Assembly (NCBI GenBank): GCA_016285885.1 | Contig: JAEERP010000001.1 | Location: 806,001 to 870,000 of the forward strand | DNA: 64,000 nt | Reading direction: 5' to 3' | From: Paludibacteraceae bacterium | Lineage (GTDB): Bacteria; Bacteroidota; Bacteroidia; Bacteroidales; Paludibacteraceae | Shown here: piece by piece, positions 11,737 through 21,414 of the stretch | Layout: every line of letters starts with the position of its first letter | How positions within the stretch are numbered: the first letter of the stretch is position 1 | Position numbers and translations under genes: made by a program | The notes under the pieces: generated by a model | The model's database searches: none | What the model saw: only the letters and a program-made list of their open reading frames with translations | What the model was told of the DNA's origin: nothing

Positions 11737-12714
11737 ATGAGGACCGTATTAATTAGCCTATATATAGTGCTGTTCGTCAGCAACGCCATCGCACAAAGCA
11801 ACGAAATGGATTCCCTTAAGACGGAAAGCACGCCCAACACAACACAAGTAGACTCGCTCACGACGGAAAGCACCCCCTCTCCCACTCCAACGAATACATT
11901 CACAACGGAGAGTGCGGCCGCCCCAACCCAGGCAAACACCTCCACAACGGATCAAGGGTATCAAACAGAACTAACGCTGTCATCCGAGCAAACAAAGGAG
12001 AGAAGCGACACCTCCCAATACCTCACCATCTTCGAGAAGGCCTACTACAAACTCAAGGAAAGCAAATTCGCAGAGTTCATAGGCACCAACCATTGGGGAG
12101 GATTCGGCGGATTCGGTCCCGCCAACGTCCACTTCGAACGCTATGATCTATACCAACATGCGGTCTGCAACGTGCGACTCGGAATCGTGGCCGACCACGA
12201 CATGGATATGATCAACGAGAACCTATTCGTGGAGACGGGTTTCGAACTGCAAAGAAAAGGTTACCAACGTTTCTTCGACGAGCATGCGGATTCACTCCAC
12301 GTCACCTATAAGGAGAAGACCAACCTCTATTATATGGTCATCCCCACCACCGCCAGCTATCGGTTCGAGTTCAGGGGATTTGAGTTCACCCCGATGATCG
12401 GTCCCTACTACGCCTTCGCTCTGGGTGGCAGATTCAGATACAAACGGGAGACAAACGATAGAGGAGAATACATCGTGCAGGCCAAGAAATACTCCATGTT
12501 CGGAGACAAGACAGGCACCGACCGGCTCTACGACACACGCAGATTCGACCTCGGTCTACGCATAGCCGTAGGCATACAATACTTCAAGAACATGAGAAGT
12601 TCCATGGGTTACGACTGGGGATTCATAGACATCATAAAAAATGATTTCCGTGGGGAGAAATACAAAAGTAAAAACGGAGTGTTTTACCTCTCCCACACCT
12701 ATTTTTTCCATTGA
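11737..12714 (+). CDS. Putative outer-membrane beta-barrel protein with N-terminal Thr/Ser/Pro repeat linker
   Basis: Signal peptide; imperfect TTEST/AAPTQ/TPSPT repeats; C-terminal half with alternating aromatic/polar strands (PMIGPYYAFALGGRFRY, FDLGLRIAVGIQY). Confidence 0.6.
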   Translation: MRTVLISLYIVLFVSNAIAQSNEMDSLKTESTPNTTQVDSLTTESTPSPTPTNTFTTESAAAPTQANTSTTDQGYQTELTLSSEQTKERSDTSQYLTIFEKAYYKLKESKFAEFIGTNHWGGFGGFGPANVHFERYDLYQHAVCNVRLGIVADHDMDMINENLFVETGFELQRKGYQRFFDEHADSLHVTYKEKTNLYYMVIPTTASYRFEFRGFEFTPMIGPYYAFALGGRFRYKRETNDRGEYIVQAKKYSMFGDKTGTDRLYDTRRFDLGLRIAVGIQYFKNMRSSMGYDWGFIDIIKNDFRGEKYKSKNGVFYLSHTYFFH

Positions 12715-12771
12715 TAACCCAATTCCGCAAAGGACAAAAAGATTTAAAGTATAAATGAAAATTCCACATGT

Positions 12772-14481
12772 ATGAAAAATTTATTAAAAGGATTAACGAT
12801 TCTGCTGGTAGCATCCGCGACAACAGGCGAAATTTACTCGCAGAAATTCATTCGAGTAAACCAAATCGGATATCTGGTCAACGCACCTAAGTACGCGCAG
12901 GTCGGAAGCATAAACGCATACCGGTTCGAGCTCAAGGACGCAAGGACAGAGGAGGTCGTATTCAAGGGCAGCCTACCCGAGGGGAAACGATGGAACCAAT
13001 CGAGAGAGGTGACGCAATTCGCCGACTTCTCCGCCTTCCAGACACCCGGCAGATACTTCGTGGAAGTGAATGGAGAGCGTTCACACCCTTTCGAAATCGG
13101 TGACGGGTCCATCTACAAGGAGTTCTCCGTCTGGACAATCAAGGCATTCTACCTTTGGAGAGCCTCCATCGACATAGAATCCAGATACGCCACATTCAAA
13201 GGCATCGACTATGCCAGGCCATTAGGGCACCCCGACGAGGAGGTCTTCATCCACAACTCAGCAAGCAGCGAGACAAGGAAAGCAGAATCGACCATATCCT
13301 CGCCCAAGGGATGGTACGATGCGGGCGACTACAATAAATACGTGGTCAACGCAGGCATTACGCTCCATCATCTCTTCCTCGCCTACGAGATGTCCCCGAA
13401 CTACTTTCAGGACATGAACCTGAACATCCCCGAAAGCGACAATTCGCTACCCGACCTGTTGGACGAAATCAAATGGGAGACGGACTGGCTCTTCACCATG
13501 CAGGATCCAACCGACGGAGGCATCTACCACAAACTGACGACAAAGAAATTCTGCGACATCTCCACACAACCCGCCAACGACAAACAAGACCGCTTCGTCG
13601 TAGAGAAATCCACCTCAGCCGCCCTCTGCTTCGCCGCAGTGATGTCCATGGCGTCACGCGTGTTCAAGAAATACGACGAGCCATACGCCAACGCAGCGCT
13701 GGAAGCGGCCCGCAAAGCGTGGGATTGGGCGGAGAAGAATCCGGAAAGATTCTACAACAACCCCTCCGACATCAAGACAGGAACCTATGGCGACAACAAC
13801 TTCTCCGACGAATTCTTCTGGGCAGCCTCCGAGTTGCTCATCACGACAGGAGAAAAGAAATACTACCAAAAACTGGATTTCTTCCGCCAATTCGAGACAC
13901 CAAGATGGAACGCATGCAACTCATTGGCCCTCATGTCCATGATATGGCACCTACACGAACTACCTAATTTTGTGGACACCCAACTCATCCATAGGAAGTT
14001 CTTCACCCTTGCGGAGCTAATTTACAACGGATACAAATACTCGCCAGGAAGGTTGTCGCTCAAATCATTCATTTGGGGATGCAACGGAGAGATCGCGACC
14101 AACGGAGCTATCCTCGGGTTGGCTTACAAAATATCCCAAGACCCTAAATACAAAGATGGCATGTCGAGCCAATTCGACTACCTCCTAGGCATGAACCCAA
14201 CCGACTACTGCTTCATCTCGGGCTTCGGGACAAAATATCCTAAGCACATACACGACCGACGCTCCTTCAGCGACGGTATCGAGGAACCATTGCCCGGCTA
14301 CCTCTGCGGAGGCGCCAACCCGAACCAGACGTCAGACTGCGGCAGAAGCAACTACCCCTCCTTGGCACCAGCCAGATGCTATTTGGATGAGGATTGCAGC
14401 TACTCAACCAATGAGATAGCCATCAACTGGAACGCACCACTTGTACTACTGACTAGCATAATACTAAATACATACGAATGA
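12772..14481 (+). CDS. Glycoside hydrolase family 9 (endoglucanase-like) with N-terminal cellulase Ig-like domain
   Basis: IRVNQIGYLVNAPKYAQV, GWYDAGDYNKYVVNAGITLHHL, and C-terminal DEDCSYSTNEIAINWNAPLV, consistent with GH9 catalytic residues. Confidence 0.92.
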   Translation: MKNLLKGLTILLVASATTGEIYSQKFIRVNQIGYLVNAPKYAQVGSINAYRFELKDARTEEVVFKGSLPEGKRWNQSREVTQFADFSAFQTPGRYFVEVNGERSHPFEIGDGSIYKEFSVWTIKAFYLWRASIDIESRYATFKGIDYARPLGHPDEEVFIHNSASSETRKAESTISSPKGWYDAGDYNKYVVNAGITLHHLFLAYEMSPNYFQDMNLNIPESDNSLPDLLDEIKWETDWLFTMQDPTDGGIYHKLTTKKFCDISTQPANDKQDRFVVEKSTSAALCFAAVMSMASRVFKKYDEPYANAALEAARKAWDWAEKNPERFYNNPSDIKTGTYGDNNFSDEFFWAASELLITTGEKKYYQKLDFFRQFETPRWNACNSLALMSMIWHLHELPNFVDTQLIHRKFFTLAELIYNGYKYSPGRLSLKSFIWGCNGEIATNGAILGLAYKISQDPKYKDGMSSQFDYLLGMNPTDYCFISGFGTKYPKHIHDRRSFSDGIEEPLPGYLCGGANPNQTSDCGRSNYPSLAPARCYLDEDCSYSTNEIAINWNAPLVLLTSIILNTYE

Positions 14482-15017
14482 GAAAGTTAGAGATAACAGA
14501 ACTACATAGGATCACGGCCGAGGAATTCAAGGCCGCCAAAAAGATTCCACTCGTGGTCATACTCGACAACGTTAGGAGCTTACACAACGTAGGATCGGTC
14601 TTCAGAACCTCCGATGCCTTCTTGGTGGAAAAGATCTGCCTCTGTGGCATCACCTCCACACCACCCCAGCCAGAAATCCACAAGACCGCGCTGGGGGCGG
14701 AATTCTCCGTGGACTGGCAATACTACGAGAAGACGCAAGATGCCGTGACAGAATACAAGGAGAAAGGATACCACATCTTCTCCATCGAGCAAGTGGAAAA
14801 GAGCATCCAACTGCCCGACCTGCAATTGGCCCCCGACGGTAAATATGTCGTAATTCTCGGCAACGAAGTGAAAGGTGTACAACAGGAAGTCGTTGACATG
14901 TCGGACGATAGCATAGAAATTCCACAATACGGAACCAAACATTCCCTGAATGTCTCCGTCACCTCCGGTATCATCATTTGGAACTTCTTCGAAAAAATGC
15001 AAAAAAATTTCAAATAA
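14478..15017 (+). CDS. RNA methyltransferase, TrmH/SpoU family
   Basis: VVILDNVRSLHNVGSVFRTSDAF, VVILGNEVKGVQQEVVD, and SLNVSVTSGIIIWNFF (SPOUT motifs). Confidence 0.9.
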   Translation: MRKLEITELHRITAEEFKAAKKIPLVVILDNVRSLHNVGSVFRTSDAFLVEKICLCGITSTPPQPEIHKTALGAEFSVDWQYYEKTQDAVTEYKEKGYHIFSIEQVEKSIQLPDLQLAPDGKYVVILGNEVKGVQQEVVDMSDDSIEIPQYGTKHSLNVSVTSGIIIWNFFEKMQKNFK

Positions 15018-15021
15018 ACGC

Positions 15022-15051
15022 TTGCACTTTCGGAAATAAGCATTACCTTTG
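15022..15051 (+). promoter_or_regulatory. Bacteroidetes promoter TTG-N19-TACCTTTG for tRNA-Arg
   Basis: Consensus -33/-7 elements with 19-bp spacing, 39 bp upstream of the tRNA. Confidence 0.75.
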
Positions 15052-15089
15052 CACCGCATTTGAGAAACAAAGGCACCTAATTGGGGAAT

Positions 15090-15163
15090 GGCCCCGTAGC
15101 TCAACTGTATAGAGCATTTGACTACGGATCAAAAGGTTGTGGGTTAGAATCCCGCCGGGGTCA
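15090..15163 (+). tRNA. tRNA-Arg(ACG), CCA not encoded
   Basis: GGCCCCGTAGCTCAACTGTATAGAGCATTTGACTACGGATCAAAAGGTTGTGGGTTAGAATCCCGCCGGGGTCA folds as a cloverleaf; anticodon loop CTACGGA. Confidence 0.93.
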
Positions 15164-15167
15164 CAAG

Positions 15168-15210
15168 AAATTGGAAATCAAGCACATACGCTTGGTTTCC
15201 AATTTTTGTT
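15168..15210 (+). terminator. Terminator downstream of tRNA-Arg(ACG)
   Basis: attggaaatcaagc-acatac-gcttggtttccaat followed by ttttt. Confidence 0.75.
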
Positions 15211-15416
15211 TTATTACGGGGAGAGGAACGACAACCACCCTATCGAAATGAAGGGAATCGTAGCGGGACAAGTCTTACTCCCTATGTGGATCCGCAGCAA
15301 CTCAACCCACTCAGCCGAAATCCCCACTCAAAAAAATCCACATCAAAACTTATTTTTTAGTCTAATATTCAAAAAAGATTATTATTTTTGCCGTTGACTC
15401 GCAAAAAAAAATAAAC

Positions 15417-16676
15417 ATGGAACTAAAACTGAACAAATTCATCTTGTCCATATTGTCCATTGTCACCATATTATTCATCCTGCATGGATGCGATAAAGGT
15501 ATCACTATAACCATGTATCACGAGATCAACCCAGGTTTTCTACAAAGAGGCAAAACGGATAGCGATGGACAAAAGCAAGGCACCTTCTTCGCCCAAGGGA
15601 GCGACAGCTTCAAAATCGACACCTACAAGGACAACGTGCTCAACGGGTACTTCTGCCACTACGACATAGAAGGCAATATCACCGAAGAAGGTTTTTACAA
15701 AAATGGCGCATTGGATAGTCTTTATCTAGAATACCATCCGGGTTCTGGACTGAAATCCAAATGTAACTACGCCATGGGTAAAAGGCATGGCGTCTACTAC
15801 GAATACTACCCCAACCACACCCTCAAAGGAGAGGGCAATTATGTATTGGGCAAGAAAGAGGGTGAATTCATTGAATACGACAAACTCATGAACGTGGTAT
15901 ACCGAGGCATGTTCCACAGCGACACGCTCATAGGAGAAGAAGTAGAATATTACCCCAACGGAATCGTGAAATCAATCAGAAGCGGGAAATACAAAGACTT
16001 CAAGGAGTTCGACTCCATCGGCCGCATCGTCAGCTACAGCATTGAAAGGGACGGAGTGGTTTCCAAAACGGAGTTTCCTCCCAAACCACAAAGAGATGAC
16101 ATCATCAACAACTCCGAGCTCATTGTGGACGAAGTATATTCCAACTACTACGAAATCCGGAACGGGAAGGAACTATTGTGGACCGGACGAAGCGTCTCAC
16201 TTGTCGACGACGTGATCAATATCTCCTTCAACGGTGGATACACAACCGAAAACGAGCCGATTCTTTGCAAAGAGACTCATTTCCAAATTCTGAACGGAGA
16301 ACTTGTGAAGGGAGAATATTTCGGAGAGGACAACAAACCTTTGGACTACTATCTCTTCGATGTGAACAAATTTAGGCACGTCAATCCGAAAGACGATTTC
16401 GCAGGCATCAGTTCCGCCACACTGCCTATCGCCAAGGACACAACCATCCAATATGGTCCTTATCATATCACGGTGCACTCCCAACGTGAACGCATACCAG
16501 GCACTGGCTTCAACCCTATCACCATCCAATACAAGGGGGGAGACTTGGAGTTGAAGGAGTTGTATGACGTGACGCTCTTCTCCTATGACGGAGACCATGA
16601 CGGGGAGAATGAGCTCTACATCATCTCCAGCACAAAAACATACGGACACATTCAGATCCTTAGAGTTAGAGCATAA
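15417..16676 (+). CDS. Lipoprotein with MORN-like (YwqK-type) repeats
   Basis: ILHGCDKG lipobox; repeated GxYxxYYPNxxLKxEGNYxxGKKxGxFxEY units. Confidence 0.75.
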   Translation: MELKLNKFILSILSIVTILFILHGCDKGITITMYHEINPGFLQRGKTDSDGQKQGTFFAQGSDSFKIDTYKDNVLNGYFCHYDIEGNITEEGFYKNGALDSLYLEYHPGSGLKSKCNYAMGKRHGVYYEYYPNHTLKGEGNYVLGKKEGEFIEYDKLMNVVYRGMFHSDTLIGEEVEYYPNGIVKSIRSGKYKDFKEFDSIGRIVSYSIERDGVVSKTEFPPKPQRDDIINNSELIVDEVYSNYYEIRNGKELLWTGRSVSLVDDVINISFNGGYTTENEPILCKETHFQILNGELVKGEYFGEDNKPLDYYLFDVNKFRHVNPKDDFAGISSATLPIAKDTTIQYGPYHITVHSQRERIPGTGFNPITIQYKGGDLELKELYDVTLFSYDGDHDGENELYIISSTKTYGHIQILRVRA

Positions 16677-16694
16677 GAACAACGTCAAAAGCCA

Positions 16695-16730
16695 TAAAAA
16701 AAGCCGTACGGAAACCGCACGGCTTTTTTC
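16695..16730. terminator. Bidirectional terminator
   Basis: aaaaaaagccgtacggaaaccgcacggctttttt. Confidence 0.8.
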
Positions 16731-16743
16731 TATGTTATATAGA

Positions 16744-18789
16744 TTACATCATATCAACGCTACGCTTGATGAATGCGCTGAGCGCCTCGCCCTTCAACAG
16801 GTTGTTGGAGAGAAGGGCCAAATCAACCAACTGACGCAATGACTTGCTCTCTGAAGCATATTTCGCATAAACATCCTTCTTCTCGTCACGCACCTTCTTG
16901 GTCTCATCATCCAGTTTCTTCACCTCCTCCTTTACAGGATCCGGCAAATCGGACTCTTTCTTATCACCCATCAAATCGGCACGTTTCTTGGAGAGTTCAT
17001 CCAATTTGGCGACCAAAGGATTCACCTTCTCGCCACATGCGGCCTCCTCGTCCTTCAACAAACGCGCAATCAGCGGATGAGCGGCATTCACCACCAAGTT
17101 GTAGGAGTCCGGCATATCACCGTAGAAGTTCATACCACTTTGCGTAGCGGACATCTCCTTCATACGACGCATGAACTCGTTCTGCATGATGTAAACCGGC
17201 AAATTGTCGGCGGAGAGGTTCTCGAAGGTGATCACGAAACTCTTCTTGTTATCGTTCGGAAGTTGGGAGTTGAACATGTCGATCAACGCATTCTGCGCCT
17301 CGCTCGGCAAATCCACCTTCTTGGCATCCTCCTTCATGATCAACTTATCGATCACGTCAGCGTCCACACGCGCATAACGCACCTTGCCCTCGGACTTCTG
17401 CTCCAAGCGGCTAATGAAGTGAGAATCGAGCATACCGTCCATCATCAGGACATCATAGCCCTTGCTCTTAGCCGCCTCGATATAAGCGTGCTGCGCCTCC
17501 CTGTCGGTAGCGTAGAGATAAACCAAGTTGCCGTCCTTATCCTTCTGGTTAGGCTCAATCAACGTTTTGTACTCCTCGAACGTGAAGTATTTGCCGTCCA
17601 CATTCTTCAGCAATGCGAAGCTCTCAGCACGCTCGGCGAACTTCTCGTCCGTCAGCATACCATAGACGATGAAGATCTTCAGATCATCCCATTTAGCCTC
17701 ATAATCAGGACGTTGTTGTTTGAAGATATCCTGCAGTCTGTCCGCCACCTTCTTGGTGATATGGCTGGAAATCTTCTTCACGTTGCTATCGCTCTGCAAA
17801 TAACTTCTGGAGACGTTCAACGGGATGTCCGGAGAATCGATGACACCATGCAACAACGTCAGGAAGTCAGGCACGATGCCTTCCACAGAATCGGTGACGA
17901 AGACCTGGTTGCAGTAGAGTTGGATCTTATTCTTCTGAACTTCGATATTATTCTTGATCTTAGGGAAATAGAGGATACCCGTCAGGTTGAACGGGAAGTC
18001 CACGTTCAGGTGGATATAGAACAACGGATCGTCCGCCATCGGATAGAGCTCACGGTAGAACTTCTGGTAATCCTCGTCCTTCAAGTCGGCTGGCTTGCGA
18101 GTCCAGGCAGGCGTCGTGTTGTTAATCACGTTCAACTCGCCCGTCTCAACCTGTTTGCCATCCTTCCACTCCTTCTTCTTGCCGAATGCGACAGGGACAG
18201 GAAGGAACTTGCAATACTTGTTCAGTAATTCCGTAATCTTATGATCCTCAAGGAATTCCTTATTCTCGTCATCGATATGCAGGACGATATCCGTACCACG
18301 GTCCGCCTTTTCGGCATCCTCCATCGTATACTCAGGGCTACCGTCGCAAGACCATTTCACAGCCTTCGCACCCTCTTTAAAAGATTTTGTGATGATGTCC
18401 ACACGTTTAGAGACCATGAACGAGGAGTAGAAACCGAGTCCGAAGTGGCCGATGATCGCGTTCGCGTCATTCTTGTACTTCTCGAGGAACTCCTCTGCGC
18501 CTGAAAAAGCGATTTGATTGATATACTTCTCGATCTCCTCCTCCGTCATACCGATACCACGGTCGGAGATAGTGAGCGTACCCTTATCCTTATCAATGTT
18601 GACGTTGACCGTCACATCGCCCAACTCACCCTTGAACTCGCCCACTGAGGCGAAGGTCTTCAGCTTCTGCGTCGCATCAACTGCGTTAGAAACCAACTCA
18701 CGGAGAAAAATCTCGTGGTCACTGTAAAGAAATTTTTTGATGACGGGGAAGATGTTATCCGTCGTTACCCCAATATTTCCTTTTTGCAT
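16744..18789 (-). CDS. htpG: Molecular chaperone HtpG (Hsp90)
   Basis: FLRELVSNAVDATQKLK, LTISDRGIGMTEEEI, IIGHFGLGFYSSFMVS. Confidence 0.97.
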   Translation of the reverse strand: MQKGNIGVTTDNIFPVIKKFLYSDHEIFLRELVSNAVDATQKLKTFASVGEFKGELGDVTVNVNIDKDKGTLTISDRGIGMTEEEIEKYINQIAFSGAEEFLEKYKNDANAIIGHFGLGFYSSFMVSKRVDIITKSFKEGAKAVKWSCDGSPEYTMEDAEKADRGTDIVLHIDDENKEFLEDHKITELLNKYCKFLPVPVAFGKKKEWKDGKQVETGELNVINNTTPAWTRKPADLKDEDYQKFYRELYPMADDPLFYIHLNVDFPFNLTGILYFPKIKNNIEVQKNKIQLYCNQVFVTDSVEGIVPDFLTLLHGVIDSPDIPLNVSRSYLQSDSNVKKISSHITKKVADRLQDIFKQQRPDYEAKWDDLKIFIVYGMLTDEKFAERAESFALLKNVDGKYFTFEEYKTLIEPNQKDKDGNLVYLYATDREAQHAYIEAAKSKGYDVLMMDGMLDSHFISRLEQKSEGKVRYARVDADVIDKLIMKEDAKKVDLPSEAQNALIDMFNSQLPNDNKKSFVITFENLSADNLPVYIMQNEFMRRMKEMSATQSGMNFYGDMPDSYNLVVNAAHPLIARLLKDEEAACGEKVNPLVAKLDELSKKRADLMGDKKESDLPDPVKEEVKKLDDETKKVRDEKKDVYAKYASESKSLRQLVDLALLSNNLLKGEALSAFIKRSVDMM

Positions 18790-18876
18790 ACGTATATGTT
18801 TTTTAAATTATATTCAACATATACGTAAGACCAAAATCCGTGCCACACCGTTCTTTATGACAAAATGGCAGAAGAT

Positions 18877-20196
18877 TTACAATACACCATGCGATTTACG
18901 TATTAACCAACGGTTCAGGGAGAACAAAATAACGCCAAGCGCGACAGAGAAAACGCAAATAGAGAGGAATATCGTACCCGCACCGACATCAGAGATATGG
19001 GAAGAGACCCAACCACCCAATATATTGGCGAAGAAACTGCTCAAGAGCCAAACACCCATCATCAGGGAAGCCAACTTCACAGGGGCCAATTTAGAGACCA
19101 TGGAGAGACCGATAGGCGACAGACACAACTCTCCCAACGTGTGGAAGAGATAGGTGAAGAGGATGAAGAGGATGCTCGCCTTGACAGACTCGTCAGCACT
19201 GTCCCCGCCACGCACACAGACCGCACCATACAGCACTAGGAACCCGGTGCCCAACAGGATCATACCCATCGACATCTTCACAGGAATGCTCGGCTCCTTT
19301 CCCCTTTGTCCCAACCATCTCCACAACACCGTCAAAAGGGGAGCCAATATGACGATAAGCAACGGATTCACGGATTGGAACCACTCCGTCGGAACCACGA
19401 ACGAGCCGACCTCCCTATCGATGTACTTCTCAGTATAGAGCGTCATGGAGCTACCCGCCTGTTCGAAGCCAGCGAAGAAAAATATACTGAAGAGTACGAA
19501 GACGACAATCGCCAACGTACGGTCCTTCTCGTCCTTCGTGAGAGGCACATTCTCCAACGAATCATCCTTCGCCTTGCAAGAAGGAGCCTTCCCCACCTCA
19601 CCAAGATAGCGGTTACCCAATATTGTGAAGACCAGCAGACCGATCAGCATACCAATACCCGCCACCATGAATCCGTAACGATAGCCGTAGGTGAGCGCCA
19701 TGTAGCCCGTCAACAACGGAGCGAAGAACGCACCCACATTGATACCCATGTAGAAGATCGTGAAGGCGGAATCCTTGCGGGGATCCCCCGGTTCGTAGAG
19801 ATGGCCCACAATCACGGAGATATTAGGCTTGAAGAAACCATTACCGATAATCAGCAGGACAAGACCCGTATAGAGGAACGGCAAAGAGGATTCGGTGGCG
19901 AGGCAGAACTGCCCCAGCATCATCAGAATGGCGCCAATCACAATCGCCTTGCGTTGTCCCAGATAGTTGTCGGCCAACCAACCTCCGATCAGGGGCGTGA
20001 AATAAACAAAACCCGTGAAAAAACCATAAAGCAAGGAAGCGTTATCATCCGTGAAGCCCAGACCACCATCGATCAACGACTTCGTCAGATACAACACCAA
20101 CAATGCACGCATGCCATAATAACTGAATCGTTCCCACATCTCCGTGGCGAACAATAAGTACAAGCCCTTCGGATGTCCTTGTCGTCCAAGTCCCAT
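18877..20196 (-). CDS. POT/PTR-family peptide MFS transporter
   Basis: HPKGLYLLFATEMWERFSYYGMRALLVLYL and GNGFFKPNISVIVG, POT signatures. Confidence 0.93.
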   Translation of the reverse strand: MGLGRQGHPKGLYLLFATEMWERFSYYGMRALLVLYLTKSLIDGGLGFTDDNASLLYGFFTGFVYFTPLIGGWLADNYLGQRKAIVIGAILMMLGQFCLATESSLPFLYTGLVLLIIGNGFFKPNISVIVGHLYEPGDPRKDSAFTIFYMGINVGAFFAPLLTGYMALTYGYRYGFMVAGIGMLIGLLVFTILGNRYLGEVGKAPSCKAKDDSLENVPLTKDEKDRTLAIVVFVLFSIFFFAGFEQAGSSMTLYTEKYIDREVGSFVVPTEWFQSVNPLLIVILAPLLTVLWRWLGQRGKEPSIPVKMSMGMILLGTGFLVLYGAVCVRGGDSADESVKASILFILFTYLFHTLGELCLSPIGLSMVSKLAPVKLASLMMGVWLLSSFFANILGGWVSSHISDVGAGTIFLSICVFSVALGVILFSLNRWLIRKSHGVL

Positions 20197-20535
20197 AACC
20201 CAATATATTTCTAAAAAGGAATCTGAGAAGAACTCAGTATTCCACTTCGTTACACATAAGACAAAATTACATAAAAAGCGGCAAATAGCGCACTATGGCA
20301 AGAGAAAAAAGGGAAGATGCTTCATATAAGGGGAACGTGAGAATCGACAAAAGATTTATTCTTCATTAGAAAAGATGTCGTATAATCATTGCTAAAAATT
20401 TGGATATCAGAATATTTTTCACTATATTCAAGAAGTCTTCCTCCCAGAAGGCGACCTGTCGGATTGGTGAATGGGCTCTGCCAATACTGACAGGAAAAAT
20501 CATAGAGCTCACGACAATTCAAATGGCAGAGAATC

Positions 20536-21288
20536 ATGAAACGGATATTCATCATCATAGCAGCACTGACTCTGTGTCTATTGAGTTACGGGAAAAGTGC
20601 GAAATCACAATTGGAAGAGTTGGTGGAGATAACGAACAAACAGACTCCGTTGTTTGGCAATGGCATGACATGGACGCTCGACAGCGTGCATTACGACAGA
20701 GATCGCAACCTATTCACCTACTACTACTCTAGCCTTCTCATCTACGATGAAATATTGTCCAAAAACATACAAAGGCTAAGCGAGAAGATGTTCAAGCACC
20801 AAGTATGCTCCAATTTGTCAGGCAAAAAAGGGGACTTGGATCTGTTCAAAAAGGCCAAGGCTGACCTTGGCTACCAATACAAAAAATCGACAGGCGAGGT
20901 CATCCGCACATTCATTCTAGAGAATGAACTTCTTTCAAAGGAATTCACGGCAGAAGAGATGAAGGAGAATGACCGATTCATCATGATCGAGTCCGCCCAA
21001 AACGCCAACGCACAATGTCCTATAAACGTGGATATGTACACCATCATGACCAGTTGCAGCTACGACGAACAGAACTATCTTCTGACGTACAACTATAACG
21101 TCACGACGGACAACATACGGATAACCGAGGATTTCGAGAATAGGATGAAGAATGCGCTGGTCCAGCTAGTTCAAAGCAGCATTTCGTTGAACCCCTATAA
21201 GAGGAACAACGTGACCTTCAAATATAGATATCTATTCAACGGCAAAGATCTAAAGGAGGTCATTATCATGCCGATTGATTATAAATAA
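20536..21288 (+). CDS. Secreted protein of unknown function
   Basis: Signal peptide MKRIFIIIAALTLCLLSYG; no recognised domain. Confidence 0.6.
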   Translation: MKRIFIIIAALTLCLLSYGKSAKSQLEELVEITNKQTPLFGNGMTWTLDSVHYDRDRNLFTYYYSSLLIYDEILSKNIQRLSEKMFKHQVCSNLSGKKGDLDLFKKAKADLGYQYKKSTGEVIRTFILENELLSKEFTAEEMKENDRFIMIESAQNANAQCPINVDMYTIMTSCSYDEQNYLLTYNYNVTTDNIRITEDFENRMKNALVQLVQSSISLNPYKRNNVTFKYRYLFNGKDLKEVIIMPIDYK

Positions 21289-21357
21289 AAAAATCGGGGG
21301 ATAGGGTCGAATAGGCATACGATCTAACCCCTTATAATGAAGCTCGCACATACATGG

Positions 21358-21395
21358 AAAAGGGGCGATCATCCATTCGGATGACCGCCCCCATT
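21358..21395 (-). terminator. Terminator of floA
   Basis: Reverse strand gggggcggtcatccgaatggatgatcgcccctttt. Confidence 0.65.
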
Positions 21396-21414
21396 CCTTT
21401 GAAACGTGATACGA

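Noticed and set aside
15417-16676. YwqK-type toxin-antitoxin system
   Set aside because: MORN-like repeats are often auto-labelled antitoxin, but there is no adjacent toxin gene and the protein is a lipoprotein.
17077-18228. 383-aa + strand ORF antisense to htpG
   Set aside because: Same artefact; htpG on the minus strand is unambiguous. Similar long antisense ORFs at 3257-3931, 19306-20157, 21406-22293, 39498-40721, 40816-41802, 46699-47625, 51020-52048 and 58006-58950 are rejected for the same reason.
20322-20558. 78-aa minus-strand ORF upstream of 20536
   Set aside because: Overlaps the start of a signal-peptide gene and the leader hairpin; no convincing domain or start context.
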